Program-made: the position numbers and the translations under genes
From: Noviherbaspirillum soli
GTDB lineage: Bacteria > Pseudomonadota > Gammaproteobacteria > Burkholderiales > Burkholderiaceae_D
Assembly: GCF_015352955.1 (NCBI RefSeq)
Contig: NZ_JACYOX010000002.1
Location: 248,001 to 312,000 of the forward strand
Reading direction: 5' to 3'
DNA length: 64,000 nucleotides
Notes under the pieces: model-generated
What the model was told of the DNA's origin: nothing
Database searches by the model: none
What the model saw: only the letters and a program-made list of their open reading frames with translations
In this document: piece after piece, positions 27,137 to 34,740 of the stretch
Layout: every line of letters starts with the position of its first letter
How positions within the stretch are numbered: the stretch's first letter is position 1

Positions 27137-28840
27137 ATGCATCAACACCCCTGGATCAAGTCCTATCCCCCCGGCGTGCAGTGGGATGCGCCGCTGACGG
27201 CAATGCCGGTGCAGCAGATCCTCGACGACGCCGCCGCGCGCTGGCCGGAGCAGACCGCGCTGGAATTCATGGGCAAGAAGACCAGCTACCGCGAACTGCA
27301 GGACCTGACCAACCGGGCCGCTGCCGGCTTCCAGAAGCTGGGCGTTGCGCCCGGCGTGCATGTCGGCCTGTTCCTGCCCAACACGCCGCATTACGTGATC
27401 GGCTTCTTCGGCGTGCTCAAGGCCGGCGGCACCGTGGTCAACTACTCGCCGCTGGATGCGGCCAAGGTGCTGGAGCACAAGGTCGAGGACAGCCGCAGCG
27501 ACATCATGGTGACGCTGGACCTGGCCGCGCTGTATCCGCAGATGCGCGGCCTGATGGGCAGGAGCCGCCTGAAGAAGCTGGTGGTCGGCAGCCTGGATGA
27601 AATGAGCGGCCATCCGCAGGCGGTGCGCGCCCACCTGCAGGGCGCCGGCATGCTGGCCGAGGTAGAGGCCGACGACATGCAGATGCCGTTTTCAGCCCTG
27701 CTCGACAATGACGGCCGCTATGAGCGCCATGCGCTGCCGGCCAGCCTGCATGACGCGGTCGCCGTGCTGCAGTACACCGGCGGCACCACCGGCCTGCCCA
27801 AGGGCGCGATGCTGACCCATGCCAACCTGAGCTCGGCGGTCGCCCAGATCATGGCCATCGTCAGCGGCGAGCCGCGTGTGCTGGAAGAGGGCAAGGAAAG
27901 GGTGCTGGCGGTGCTGCCGCTGTTCCATATCTATGCGCTGACGGTGGACATGCTGTTCGGCCTGCGCCTGGGCGCCGAGATCGTGCTGCATACCCGCTTC
28001 GATGCCGACGCGGTGCTGAAGGACCTGGCGGCCAAGAAGATCACCGTGTTCCCGGGCGTGCCCACCATGTACACCGCCATCCTCAACCATCCCGACGCCG
28101 GCAAGTACGACCTGAGCGCGCTGAAGTTCTGCGGCTCGGGCGGCGCGCCGCTGCCGGTGGAAGTCAACCAGCGCTTCCAGCAGGCCACCGGCTGCAGCCT
28201 GCTGGAAGGCTGGGGCATGACCGAGACCTCGCCCACCGGCACTTTCACCCCGTCCCACGTGCCGCAGCGGGCCGGTTCCTGCGGCCTGCCGACGGTGGGC
28301 GTGACGATGAAGTTCATCAGCGTCGACGATCCCGCGGTCACCGTGCCGCAAGGCGAGCGCGGCGAATTGTGCATCAAGGGGCCGAACGTGATGAAGGGCT
28401 ACTGGAACAAGCCGGAAGCGACCGCCGAGTCGATGACTGAAGACGGTTTCTTCCGTACCGGCGACGTCGGCTACATGGACCAGGACGGCTATGTCTACAT
28501 CGTCGACCGCACCAAGGACATGATTCTGTGCAGCGGCTACAACGTCTATCCGCGCGTGGTGGAGGAAGCCATCTACGAGCATCCGTCGGTATCGGAGGTC
28601 AGCGTGATCGGCGTGCCCGACGCCTACCGCGGCCAGTCGCCCAAGGCTTTCGTCACCTTGAAACAGGGGGCTGCCGGCTTCACCCTGGAAGAATTGCAGG
28701 CTTTCCTGAAGTCCCGCCTGGGCAAGCATGAAATGGTGCAGGCGCTGGAGATCAGGCAGGCCCTGCCGAAGACGCCGGTGGGCAAGCTGTCGAAGAAGGA
28801 GCTGTATGCGGAGGAAGCGCAGAAGCGCAGCGCGGGCTAG
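27137..28840 (+). CDS. Long-chain fatty acid-CoA ligase (AMP-forming)
   Basis: A 567-residue ANL-superfamily ligase. Motifs in order are the P-loop YTGGTTGLPKGA, the adenylation motif GWGMTETSP, the ATP-ribose site TGDVGYMD and the C-terminal lysine in GKLSKKEL. The start at 27137 has GGAG nine bases upstream and gives the family's usual HPWIKSYPPGV beginning; an earlier ATG twelve codons upstream is less likely. It activates fatty acids for beta-oxidation, in line with the acyl-CoA dehydrogenase upstream. Separated from that gene by a strong inverted repeat, so it may be partly independent. Confidence 0.93.
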   Translation: MHQHPWIKSYPPGVQWDAPLTAMPVQQILDDAAARWPEQTALEFMGKKTSYRELQDLTNRAAAGFQKLGVAPGVHVGLFLPNTPHYVIGFFGVLKAGGTVVNYSPLDAAKVLEHKVEDSRSDIMVTLDLAALYPQMRGLMGRSRLKKLVVGSLDEMSGHPQAVRAHLQGAGMLAEVEADDMQMPFSALLDNDGRYERHALPASLHDAVAVLQYTGGTTGLPKGAMLTHANLSSAVAQIMAIVSGEPRVLEEGKERVLAVLPLFHIYALTVDMLFGLRLGAEIVLHTRFDADAVLKDLAAKKITVFPGVPTMYTAILNHPDAGKYDLSALKFCGSGGAPLPVEVNQRFQQATGCSLLEGWGMTETSPTGTFTPSHVPQRAGSCGLPTVGVTMKFISVDDPAVTVPQGERGELCIKGPNVMKGYWNKPEATAESMTEDGFFRTGDVGYMDQDGYVYIVDRTKDMILCSGYNVYPRVVEEAIYEHPSVSEVSVIGVPDAYRGQSPKAFVTLKQGAAGFTLEELQAFLKSRLGKHEMVQALEIRQALPKTPVGKLSKKELYAEEAQKRSAG

Positions 28841-28860
28841 TGCATGTTTGGCGGCTGGGA

Positions 28861-28890
28861 GGGTGTAATACCCCAAAGGGGCATTACACC
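28861..28890. repeat. REP-like palindrome copy 3
   Basis: GGGTGTAATACCCC AAAG GGGCATTACACC, located 20 bases after the ligase stop, where it could also act as a transcript end. The stretch 28841-29342 contains no gene I can support, only three palindrome copies and one further hairpin. Confidence 0.85.
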
Positions 28891-28950
28891 TTTCGTCGAT
28901 CAAGGGAAGCCGCCGACTTTCTCTGTCGGTGTCCTTCGTAGCCTTCAGCA

Positions 28951-28980
28951 GGGTGGAGTACCCCGAAGAGGCATTCCACC
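28951..28980. repeat. REP-like palindrome copy 4 (degenerate)
   Basis: GGGTGGAGTACCCC GAAG AGGCATTCCACC. Stem mismatches indicate an older copy. Confidence 0.75.
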
Positions 28981-29115
28981 ACATCGACATCACGACAGTG
29001 CAATAGCATTGCAGGAACCGGCGACGCAGGACGGTCCTGTCGCGTGTGTCATTAAAACCAAGCGCCGGCGGTACAGCAGAGGGCATATGCGGACTCTCGC
29101 TGCGTTCGACGGCCT

Positions 29116-29148
29116 GGTGTAATGCCCCTTCGGGGTATTACACCCTAC
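29116..29148. repeat. REP-like palindrome copy 5
   Basis: GGTGTAATGCCCC TTC GGGGTATTACACC followed by CTAC. Inverted relative to copy 3, 255 bases away. Confidence 0.85.
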
Positions 29149-29281
29149 GGCAGGTTGCTGAAATACTGATGGGAAGTTGCCGGAAAGGCATTGTAGGGCG
29201 AGGGGGCGCGGTACGCGCTAGACAGCGGAGAGGAAGTAAAAGGAAACGGCAGGCTGGCTTGCTGCTCATTCGGAAGGGGTA

Positions 29282-29311
29282 ACCCATCGGCGGTCCAGCC
29301 AGCCGATGGGT
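29282..29311 (-). terminator. Hairpin downstream of the GlsB-type gene
   Basis: A perfect 10-bp stem (29282-29291 with 29302-29311, ACCCATCGGC and complement) lies about 30 bases past the stop of the reverse-strand gene. There is no U-run, so termination is only a possibility. Confidence 0.4.
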
Positions 29312-29342
29312 ATTCTTCCGAAGATCAACGATTCCTCCGTAC

Positions 29343-29612
29343 TTAGCGTGGGCTGCCGCGGCGGAACAGGTTGACGATGGCCAGCAAGATCACGGCGCCG
29401 AGCAGCGAAACCAGCAGCGAGCTAATGGAGAAGTCGTTCTGGTTAATGGTGCCAGTGCCAAACAGAGGGGCGAGCAACCAGCCGCCCAGCAACGCGCCGA
29501 TGATGCCAACAACAACGTTCAGGAACATACCTTGTTGTGCGTCGGTACGCATGATCATGCTTGCTACCCAGCCGAGAAGGCCGCCTACCACTATCCAGAT
29601 AATAAAGTTCAT
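29343..29612 (-). CDS. GlsB/YeaQ/YmgE-family small stress membrane protein
   Basis: An 89-residue inner-membrane protein with three hydrophobic segments separated by glycine-rich turns (GGLLGWVASMIM, GIIGALLGGWLLAPLFG) and a basic C-terminus (RRGSPR). This matches the transglycosylase-associated/GlsB family, which is often stress- or stationary-phase-induced. The start at 29612 follows GGAGATC; an earlier ATG lacks such a site. A sigma-54-type promoter lies 135 bases upstream, and the gene for an enhancer-binding protein is just beyond on the same strand, suggesting direct control. Confidence 0.9.
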   Translation of the reverse strand: MNFIIWIVVGGLLGWVASMIMRTDAQQGMFLNVVVGIIGALLGGWLLAPLFGTGTINQNDFSISSLLVSLLGAVILLAIVNLFRRGSPR

Positions 29613-29746
29613 TTTGATCTCCAAAAAGTACATCAAGAAAAACGTCTCCGGCCAGACGCGGCGTTTGACGACTTAAAAATCCGGGATGGAAAGTCTTTCC
29701 TTGAAACACTGTCCAGCCCGCATTCGACCTTGGTCATGAACGATAT

Positions 29747-29762
29747 AGCAATCTGTGGGCCA
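29747..29762 (-). promoter_or_regulatory. Predicted sigma-54 (-24/-12) promoter
   Basis: On the reverse strand the sequence reads TGGCCCACAGATTGCT, with GG and GC separated by exactly ten bases, against the consensus TGGCACG-N4-TTGCW. It faces the GlsB-type gene. The leader would be roughly 120 bases. A TTACA-N18-TGTAA inverted repeat at 29791-29818 lies upstream, where an enhancer site would be expected. Confidence 0.7.
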
Positions 29763-29867
29763 GCTCTTGCCTCCTTTAAAAATCAATGAGTTACATAAAT
29801 TCTGTTATATCTCTGTAAATGTTCCATGCTGGCTTGAAAACAATACAGTGCTTGCCTTGAAAAGTTT

Positions 29868-31001
29868 TCAGACGCCCGAATTCACGTTCACGCTCATGCC
29901 GCGGCCCTGCACGTCCGGCTCGCCCGTAAACACCTTGGACTGGTATTCATTGAGCCGGTTGTAGAGGGTTTTCAGGCTCACGCCCAGCACTTCCGCGGTT
30001 TGCGTCTTGTTGCCGCCGCAATACCCTAGCGTGGCGAAGATCAGGCGCTGCTCGGCATCGGCCAGCCTGCTGCCCAGCGGGAAGGTGACGCAATCGCTCT
30101 CCACGCCAGACACTACCGGCTTGGCGGCGCCGATCGCCGCCGCGAGGTCCACGTCCTGGTCAGCCAGGATGAAGGCGCGATGCACCATGTTCTTCAGTTC
30201 TCGCACATTGCCCGGCCAGTGGTATTCATTCATGAAGCGGCGCGACGACTTGGAAAACATCTTGCGGGTGCCGTCCTCCTCGTTGAGCCTGGCCAGGAAC
30301 ACCTTGGCCAGCAATTCGATGTCCTGTTCGCGCTCGCGCAGGGTCGGCACCGAGATCGGAAATACCGAGAGCCGGTAGAACAGGTCGCTGCGCAGGATGC
30401 CGGTGTCGACCGCCTGCTGCGGGTCGCGGTTGGTGGCCGCGATCACCCTGACCTTCACCTGGATTTCATCGTCGGCGCCGACACGGGAGAAGCGGCCGGT
30501 TTCCAGGACGCGCAGCAGCTTGACCTGCATTTCCATCGACATCTCGGTCAGCTCATCGAGAAACAGGGTGCCGCCGGCGGCACGCTCGAAACAGCCCTTG
30601 TGCATGCGGACCGCGCCGGTGAAGCTGCCACGCTCATGGCCAAACAGTTCTGCCTCGATCAGCTGCGGGGAGATGGCGCCGCAGTTCAAGGCGACGAAAG
30701 GCTTGTCGCTTTCCCTGCTGAGCCGGTGTATCTCGCTGGCTACCAGTTCCTTGCCGGTGCCGCTTTCCCCGGAAATCAGCACATTGGCGCGCGTGGGCGC
30801 GACCTTGGTAATCAGCTTGTACAAGTGCTGCATGGAATCGGAACTGCCGTACAGTTCGCCGCAGCGCATCATGGCATCGGACGCAGCGGTATGGCGCATG
30901 CAGTCCTGCTCATCGTTCTGCGCCTGGAATGGGGTGACGTTTTGATGTTCTCTGTCTGGCACGCCCAGTACTGCACCGCATACGTTCAGTCCATTGTTCA
31001 T
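29868..31001 (-). CDS. Sigma-54 dependent transcriptional activator without receiver domain
   Basis: A 377-residue enhancer-binding protein. The first 55 or so residues have no recognisable sensor domain. The AAA+ domain covers about residues 55-295, with GESGTGKE, a GSFTGA loop (Ser in place of the usual Ala in GAFTGA) and FLDELTEM. A Fis-type helix-turn-helix ends the protein (NKTQTAEVLGVSLKTLYNRLNEY). The start at 31001 is chosen for GGGAG six to eight bases upstream. With no response-regulator domain, it is probably controlled by abundance, a partner protein or a direct ligand. A -24/-12 promoter between it and the GlsB-type gene marks the likely target. Confidence 0.93.
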   Translation of the reverse strand: MNNGLNVCGAVLGVPDREHQNVTPFQAQNDEQDCMRHTAASDAMMRCGELYGSSDSMQHLYKLITKVAPTRANVLISGESGTGKELVASEIHRLSRESDKPFVALNCGAISPQLIEAELFGHERGSFTGAVRMHKGCFERAAGGTLFLDELTEMSMEMQVKLLRVLETGRFSRVGADDEIQVKVRVIAATNRDPQQAVDTGILRSDLFYRLSVFPISVPTLREREQDIELLAKVFLARLNEEDGTRKMFSKSSRRFMNEYHWPGNVRELKNMVHRAFILADQDVDLAAAIGAAKPVVSGVESDCVTFPLGSRLADAEQRLIFATLGYCGGNKTQTAEVLGVSLKTLYNRLNEYQSKVFTGEPDVQGRGMSVNVNSGV

Positions 31002-31531
31002 GGGATTCTCCCGTCGTAATCGGTTTTGCAAATTTTGCGTATCCCATCATCTCTGAAATGCAAAATTTTCAATACCCGTGTTTCTCCGATTCTCGTGTAG
31101 GAGCTTACCGACAGTTCTGGAATGGCCGCCATTGCATCGTCGACGCTGCGCCTACTGCTTCCTGTTTATCCCACGATGGTTAGCCATGGCCTTGCGCCAG
31201 CTTAATGCTGCGCAGGGCAGGCCGATGCGTCCTGACTGCAGCGTGCTATCAACGAAATTTGGTGCGCAGAATGAATATGAGAGGCTTGATGCCCATGACT
31301 CGATCCGCTCGACCCGGTAATTCAACATCTGACACCGACATCCCCAGCTTCATGATTGGCGCATGGGAGGTGTTGCAGGAAAATGCCGGCGCTGCCGGCG
31401 GCCAGCTTCCGCGTCGATGCGCCAGTTCGCGAATCGGGAAACTATTGCATTTTTCGAATAGGGATTTTTTCGGGCTTGGCTTAGAATGGCGTCCGTTTGT
31501 TAAATGATTGCAACTTGCCGAAAGATCAGTT
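31002..31531. other. 530-base intergenic region with nothing recognised
   Basis: Divergent spacer between the sigma-54 activator gene and the Bug-type receptor gene. It is less GC-rich than the genes. I found no convincing promoter pair, RNA gene or repeat; the short forward frames here lack ribosome sites and family features. Confidence 0.6.
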
Positions 31532-32503
31532 ATGAAACCTTTGAAACTTGTACTCGCTTGCGCCATGGCTTTCGCCGCCAGCGCCCACGCCGATAGCAAC
31601 TACCCGAACAAGCCTGTGACGCTGATCGTGCCGTTCGCCCCGGGCGGCACTACCGATATCGTGGCCCGCATCGTTGCCGACAAGCTGACCAAGGAACTGG
31701 GCCAGACAGTCGTGGTGGAAAACCGCGCCGGCGCCGGCGGCGCGCTGGGCGCCACGGCGGTTGCCCGCGCCGCGCCGGATGGCTACACCCTGGGCATTTC
31801 CACGATTTCCACCCATGCGGTCAATGCCGCCTGCAATCCGAACCTGCAATACGACCCGGTCACCAGCTTCGCGCCGGTGTCCAACCTGGCCCGCACGCCC
31901 AACGTGCTGACCGTGACCAACAAGTTTCCAGCGCAGGACTACAAGCAGTTCATCGACCTGGTGAAAAAGAATCCGGGCAAATTCAACTACGCTTCTTCCG
32001 GCGTGTGCAGCGTGCTGCACATGATGGGCGAGCAGTTCAAGATCTCGACCGGCACCTTCATCACCCACATGCCGTATCGCGGCTCGGGCCCGGCGCTGAT
32101 CGACCTGCTCGGCGGCCAGGTGGAAATGATGTTCGACAACCTGCCTTCGTCGATGGGCCATATTCAGAGCGGCAAGATCCGTCCGATCGCGGTGGCCGCG
32201 CCCAAGCGGCTGGAAGTCTTGCCGAATGTGCCGACCTTTGCCGAGCTGGGCTTGAAGGAAGTGAACGACCCGGCATGGTATGGCCTGGTGGCGCCGGCCA
32301 AGACGCCGGAAGCCATCATCACCCGCCTCAACGCCGCGGCCAACAAGGTCCTGGCCCTGCCGGACGTGCGCGACAAGCTCAAGCAGAACGGCGCCGAATC
32401 GGCCGCCAATACGCCGGCCCAGCATGCCGCCGAGATCAAGTACGAGCTGGAGAAGGCAAAATCGGTGGTCAAGAAGCAGAACATCAAGTTCGAGAACTCT
32501 TGA
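31532..32503 (+). CDS. Tripartite tricarboxylate transporter substrate-binding protein (Bug family)
   Basis: A 323-residue periplasmic protein with a signal peptide (about 1-21, SAHA cleavage region), then YPNKPVTLIVPFAPGG, the signature opening of Bug receptors, followed by ENRAGAGGALGATAVARA. Such receptors bind carboxylates and are greatly expanded in Burkholderiales, often as orphans. No TctA/TctB membrane genes are next to it. The start at 31532 gives the shortest complete signal sequence. Ligand unknown. Confidence 0.93.
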   Translation: MKPLKLVLACAMAFAASAHADSNYPNKPVTLIVPFAPGGTTDIVARIVADKLTKELGQTVVVENRAGAGGALGATAVARAAPDGYTLGISTISTHAVNAACNPNLQYDPVTSFAPVSNLARTPNVLTVTNKFPAQDYKQFIDLVKKNPGKFNYASSGVCSVLHMMGEQFKISTGTFITHMPYRGSGPALIDLLGGQVEMMFDNLPSSMGHIQSGKIRPIAVAAPKRLEVLPNVPTFAELGLKEVNDPAWYGLVAPAKTPEAIITRLNAAANKVLALPDVRDKLKQNGAESAANTPAQHAAEIKYELEKAKSVVKKQNIKFENS

Positions 32504-32604
32504 TCAGCAACGGCCGTGGCGGCCTGGCCGCCACGGTCTCTCATCACTGAAAAGCCGGCGCTTTCACACCGCCGGCATTGCACCTTCCGCGCGCCATGCC
32601 AGTC

Positions 32605-32637
32605 GTAGGGTGGAATACCCCGAAGGGGCATTCCGCC
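32605..32637. repeat. REP-like palindrome copy 6
   Basis: GTAGGGTGGAATACCCC GAAG GGGCATTCCGCC. It opens the first unit of a tandem duplication (unit A 32605-32855, unit B 32856 to about 33060) that fills the gap between the Bug receptor gene and lnt; no gene is supported in 32504-33078. Confidence 0.85.
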
Positions 32638-32768
32638 GCGTCGCACACGCCGCCGCACCCGTTCCGCTTCAGGCGCCGCTGTCCGGCGCGAGCAAGTGGA
32701 CTTCAAAAGCAAGGGCAAAGGCCGGCTGATCAAGCAGAACCGCTATGCCTCTTTGCGCTGCCGTCGGC

Positions 32769-32799
32769 GGTGCAATGCCCTTCGGGTATTGCACCCTAC
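32769..32799. repeat. REP-like palindrome copy 7
   Basis: GGTGCAATGCCC TTC GGGTATTGCACC followed by CTAC, inside unit A of the duplication and inverted relative to copy 6. Confidence 0.85.
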
Positions 32800-32855
32800 C
32801 AAGCCCGGTTCATCCAGGTCAGGACACGCTGTCCTGTGCGGGGCACCATTCAGGC

Positions 32856-32887
32856 GTAGGGCGGAATACCCCGAAGGGGCATTCCGC
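32856..32887. repeat. REP-like palindrome copy 8
   Basis: GTAGGGCGGAATACCCC GAAG GGGCATTCCGCC, opening unit B of the duplication. Confidence 0.85.
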
Positions 32888-32981
32888 CGCGTCGCACACG
32901 CCGCCGCACCCGTTCTTCAAAAGCAAGGGCAAAGGCCGGCTGATCAAGCAGAACCGGATGCCTCTTTGCGCTGCCGTCGGC

Positions 32982-33012
32982 GGTGCAATGCCCTTCGGGT
33001 ATTGCACCCTAC
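32982..33012. repeat. REP-like palindrome copy 9
   Basis: Identical to copy 7 through the stems and loop, inside unit B, 67 bases from the lnt stop codon. Confidence 0.85.
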
Positions 33013-33078
33013 CAAGCCCGGTTCATCCAGGTCAGGACACGCTGTCCTTTGCCGGGCATCATCCAGCGACCTTCAGTT

Positions 33079-34638
33079 TCACGCCACGGGCTCTACACTT
33101 TCCCTGCGGCGCTTCCGCGCGCCATACCAGACCCCTCCCAGCACCAGCAGCGCCGCGGTCAGCACCAGCGTGTTGCCGAACAGGATGTAGGGCGTCCAGC
33201 CGCGCATGCCCTGCACCTGCGCGCTCAGCACGCCGAAGGTGAAGGGCGCCAGTTGCGCCTGCACCCGGCCGCGCGCATCCACCACGGCGGTGGCGCCGGT
33301 ATTGGTGGCGCGCAGCATGGGCCGGCGCATTTCCAGCGCGCGCATCTGCGAGATCTGCAGATGCTGCGGCAGCGCGATGGAATCGCCGAACCAGGCGATG
33401 TTGGACACGTTGAGCATCATGGTGGCCTGCGGCTGGCCGGAAAAATAACTGGCCGCGATCTGGTCGGCAATCTCTTCGCCAAACAGGTCTTCATAGCAGA
33501 TGTTGGGCAATACCCACTGGCCGGCGGCCTCGAACGGCGCCTGCACCGGCGCGCCGCGGGTGAAGTCGCCCAGCGGGATGTTCATCAGTTCGACGAACCA
33601 GCGGAATCCCGGCGGGATGAATTCGCCGAACGGCACCAGGTGGTGCTTGTCGTAACGGTAGGGCTGGGGCGCGCCGGCGGCGCTGAAGCCGAGCAGGCTG
33701 TTGGCATAGGCGCCGGGATGGTCGCTGACCGGCACGCCGACCAGCAGATTGCTTTTCGACTGGCGGGCAAAGGACGACAGCAGTTCCAGGTAGTCGGGCG
33801 GCAGCGCATGCGCCATCAGCGGCAGCGCGGTCTCGGGCGTGGCGATCAGGTCGGCGCGCGCCTCGGTCAGCATCTCGTGGTACAGCGCCAGGGTGTCATT
33901 GGTGCGTTCCGGGTTGAACTTCATTTCCTGCGGCACGTTGCCCTGCAGCAGGCGCACCGAGATCGGCCCGCCATTGTTCTCTGTCCAGGCCAGCTGGTTC
34001 AGGCCGATGCCGAGCGCCATCACCGCCGCGCCCAGCGTCAATGCCAGCTTGCGGCGCGGGCCGAACGCCAGCACCAGGCAGGCGGCCAGCAGCACCGCCA
34101 GCCAGCCGATGCCGTAGACGCCCAGCACCGGCGCATAGCCGGCCAGCGGGCTGCTGACATGGGCATAGCCGGACACGATCCACGGAAAGCCGGTGGCTAC
34201 CCAGTTGCGCAGCCATTCGCCCAGCGCCCACAGCGGCGGATAGACCAGCAGCAGGGTGGTTGCCGGCGACAGCGAGCAGCGCAGCCGCAGCCAGGTTCCG
34301 GTTGCCATGGCGAGGGCCGCATACAGCGCCATCGCCGCTGACAGCAGCAGCACGGCCGCGGCCGCGATCGGCGCCGGCATGCCGCCATAGTCGTGCATGC
34401 TGATGTACAGCCAGTGTGTGCCGGCCACCATCCAGCCGAGGCTGAAGCACCAGCCGATGAGGGCGCTGCGGCGCGGGCGGTTCTGGCCGAGCGCCAGCCA
34501 CAGCAGCAGCGCCAGACTGACGATCTGCAGCGGCCACCATGACAGTGGCGCAAAGGAAAATACGGCAAAGGCGCCGGCCAGCAGCGCCCACAGCGGCGCC
34601 CAGCGTGAAAGTGCGGGGGAAAGGGAATCGGAAGGCAT
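33079..34638 (-). CDS. lnt: Apolipoprotein N-acyltransferase
   Basis: A 519-residue inner-membrane enzyme that adds the third acyl chain to lipoproteins. About six N-terminal membrane segments (residues 10-215) precede a carbon-nitrogen hydrolase domain. The catalytic triad is visible as Glu in IATPETALPL, Lys in YDKHHLVPFGEFIPP and Cys in PNICYEDLF. A C-terminal membrane helix ends the protein. It follows corC with a 102-base gap; its usual downstream partner glyQ has been displaced to 14.6 kb. Confidence 0.96.
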   Translation of the reverse strand: MPSDSLSPALSRWAPLWALLAGAFAVFSFAPLSWWPLQIVSLALLLWLALGQNRPRRSALIGWCFSLGWMVAGTHWLYISMHDYGGMPAPIAAAAVLLLSAAMALYAALAMATGTWLRLRCSLSPATTLLLVYPPLWALGEWLRNWVATGFPWIVSGYAHVSSPLAGYAPVLGVYGIGWLAVLLAACLVLAFGPRRKLALTLGAAVMALGIGLNQLAWTENNGGPISVRLLQGNVPQEMKFNPERTNDTLALYHEMLTEARADLIATPETALPLMAHALPPDYLELLSSFARQSKSNLLVGVPVSDHPGAYANSLLGFSAAGAPQPYRYDKHHLVPFGEFIPPGFRWFVELMNIPLGDFTRGAPVQAPFEAAGQWVLPNICYEDLFGEEIADQIAASYFSGQPQATMMLNVSNIAWFGDSIALPQHLQISQMRALEMRRPMLRATNTGATAVVDARGRVQAQLAPFTFGVLSAQVQGMRGWTPYILFGNTLVLTAALLVLGGVWYGARKRRRESVEPVA

Positions 34639-34740
34639 CCGCGTCTTGTTTCTTGTTATTGATTGATGTCAGGCAGTCCGGCGCCGCCGCCCTGGGAAGG
34701 CGGGTGGCGCCGGGATGAGGCGGCTTGCGGCTGCTTCGGT

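Larger units (their letters stand above)
32605..33060. repeat. Tandem duplication of an intergenic repeat block
   Basis: Unit A (32605-32855, about 251 bases) and unit B (32856 to about 33060, about 205 bases) share long identical stretches, for example the CGCGTCGCACACGCCGCCGC block and the AAAAGCAAGGGCAAAGGCC block. Unit A has about 40 extra bases. Each unit contains two oppositely oriented palindromes. This is the right border of the segment between lnt and glyQ. Confidence 0.9.

Noticed and set aside
31340-31500. Sigma-54-like strings upstream of the Bug-type receptor gene
   Set aside because: The GG to GC spacing is 9 or 15 bases in the candidates, not the required 10.
31205-31507. A 100-codon forward frame before the Bug-type receptor gene
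   Set aside because: No ribosome site, no domain, biased toward basic and small residues, and it overlaps the expected promoter region.
32696-33242. Forward frames of about 165 codons with an internal repeat
   Set aside because: The repeat comes from the tandem intergenic duplication and includes the palindromes; no family features.
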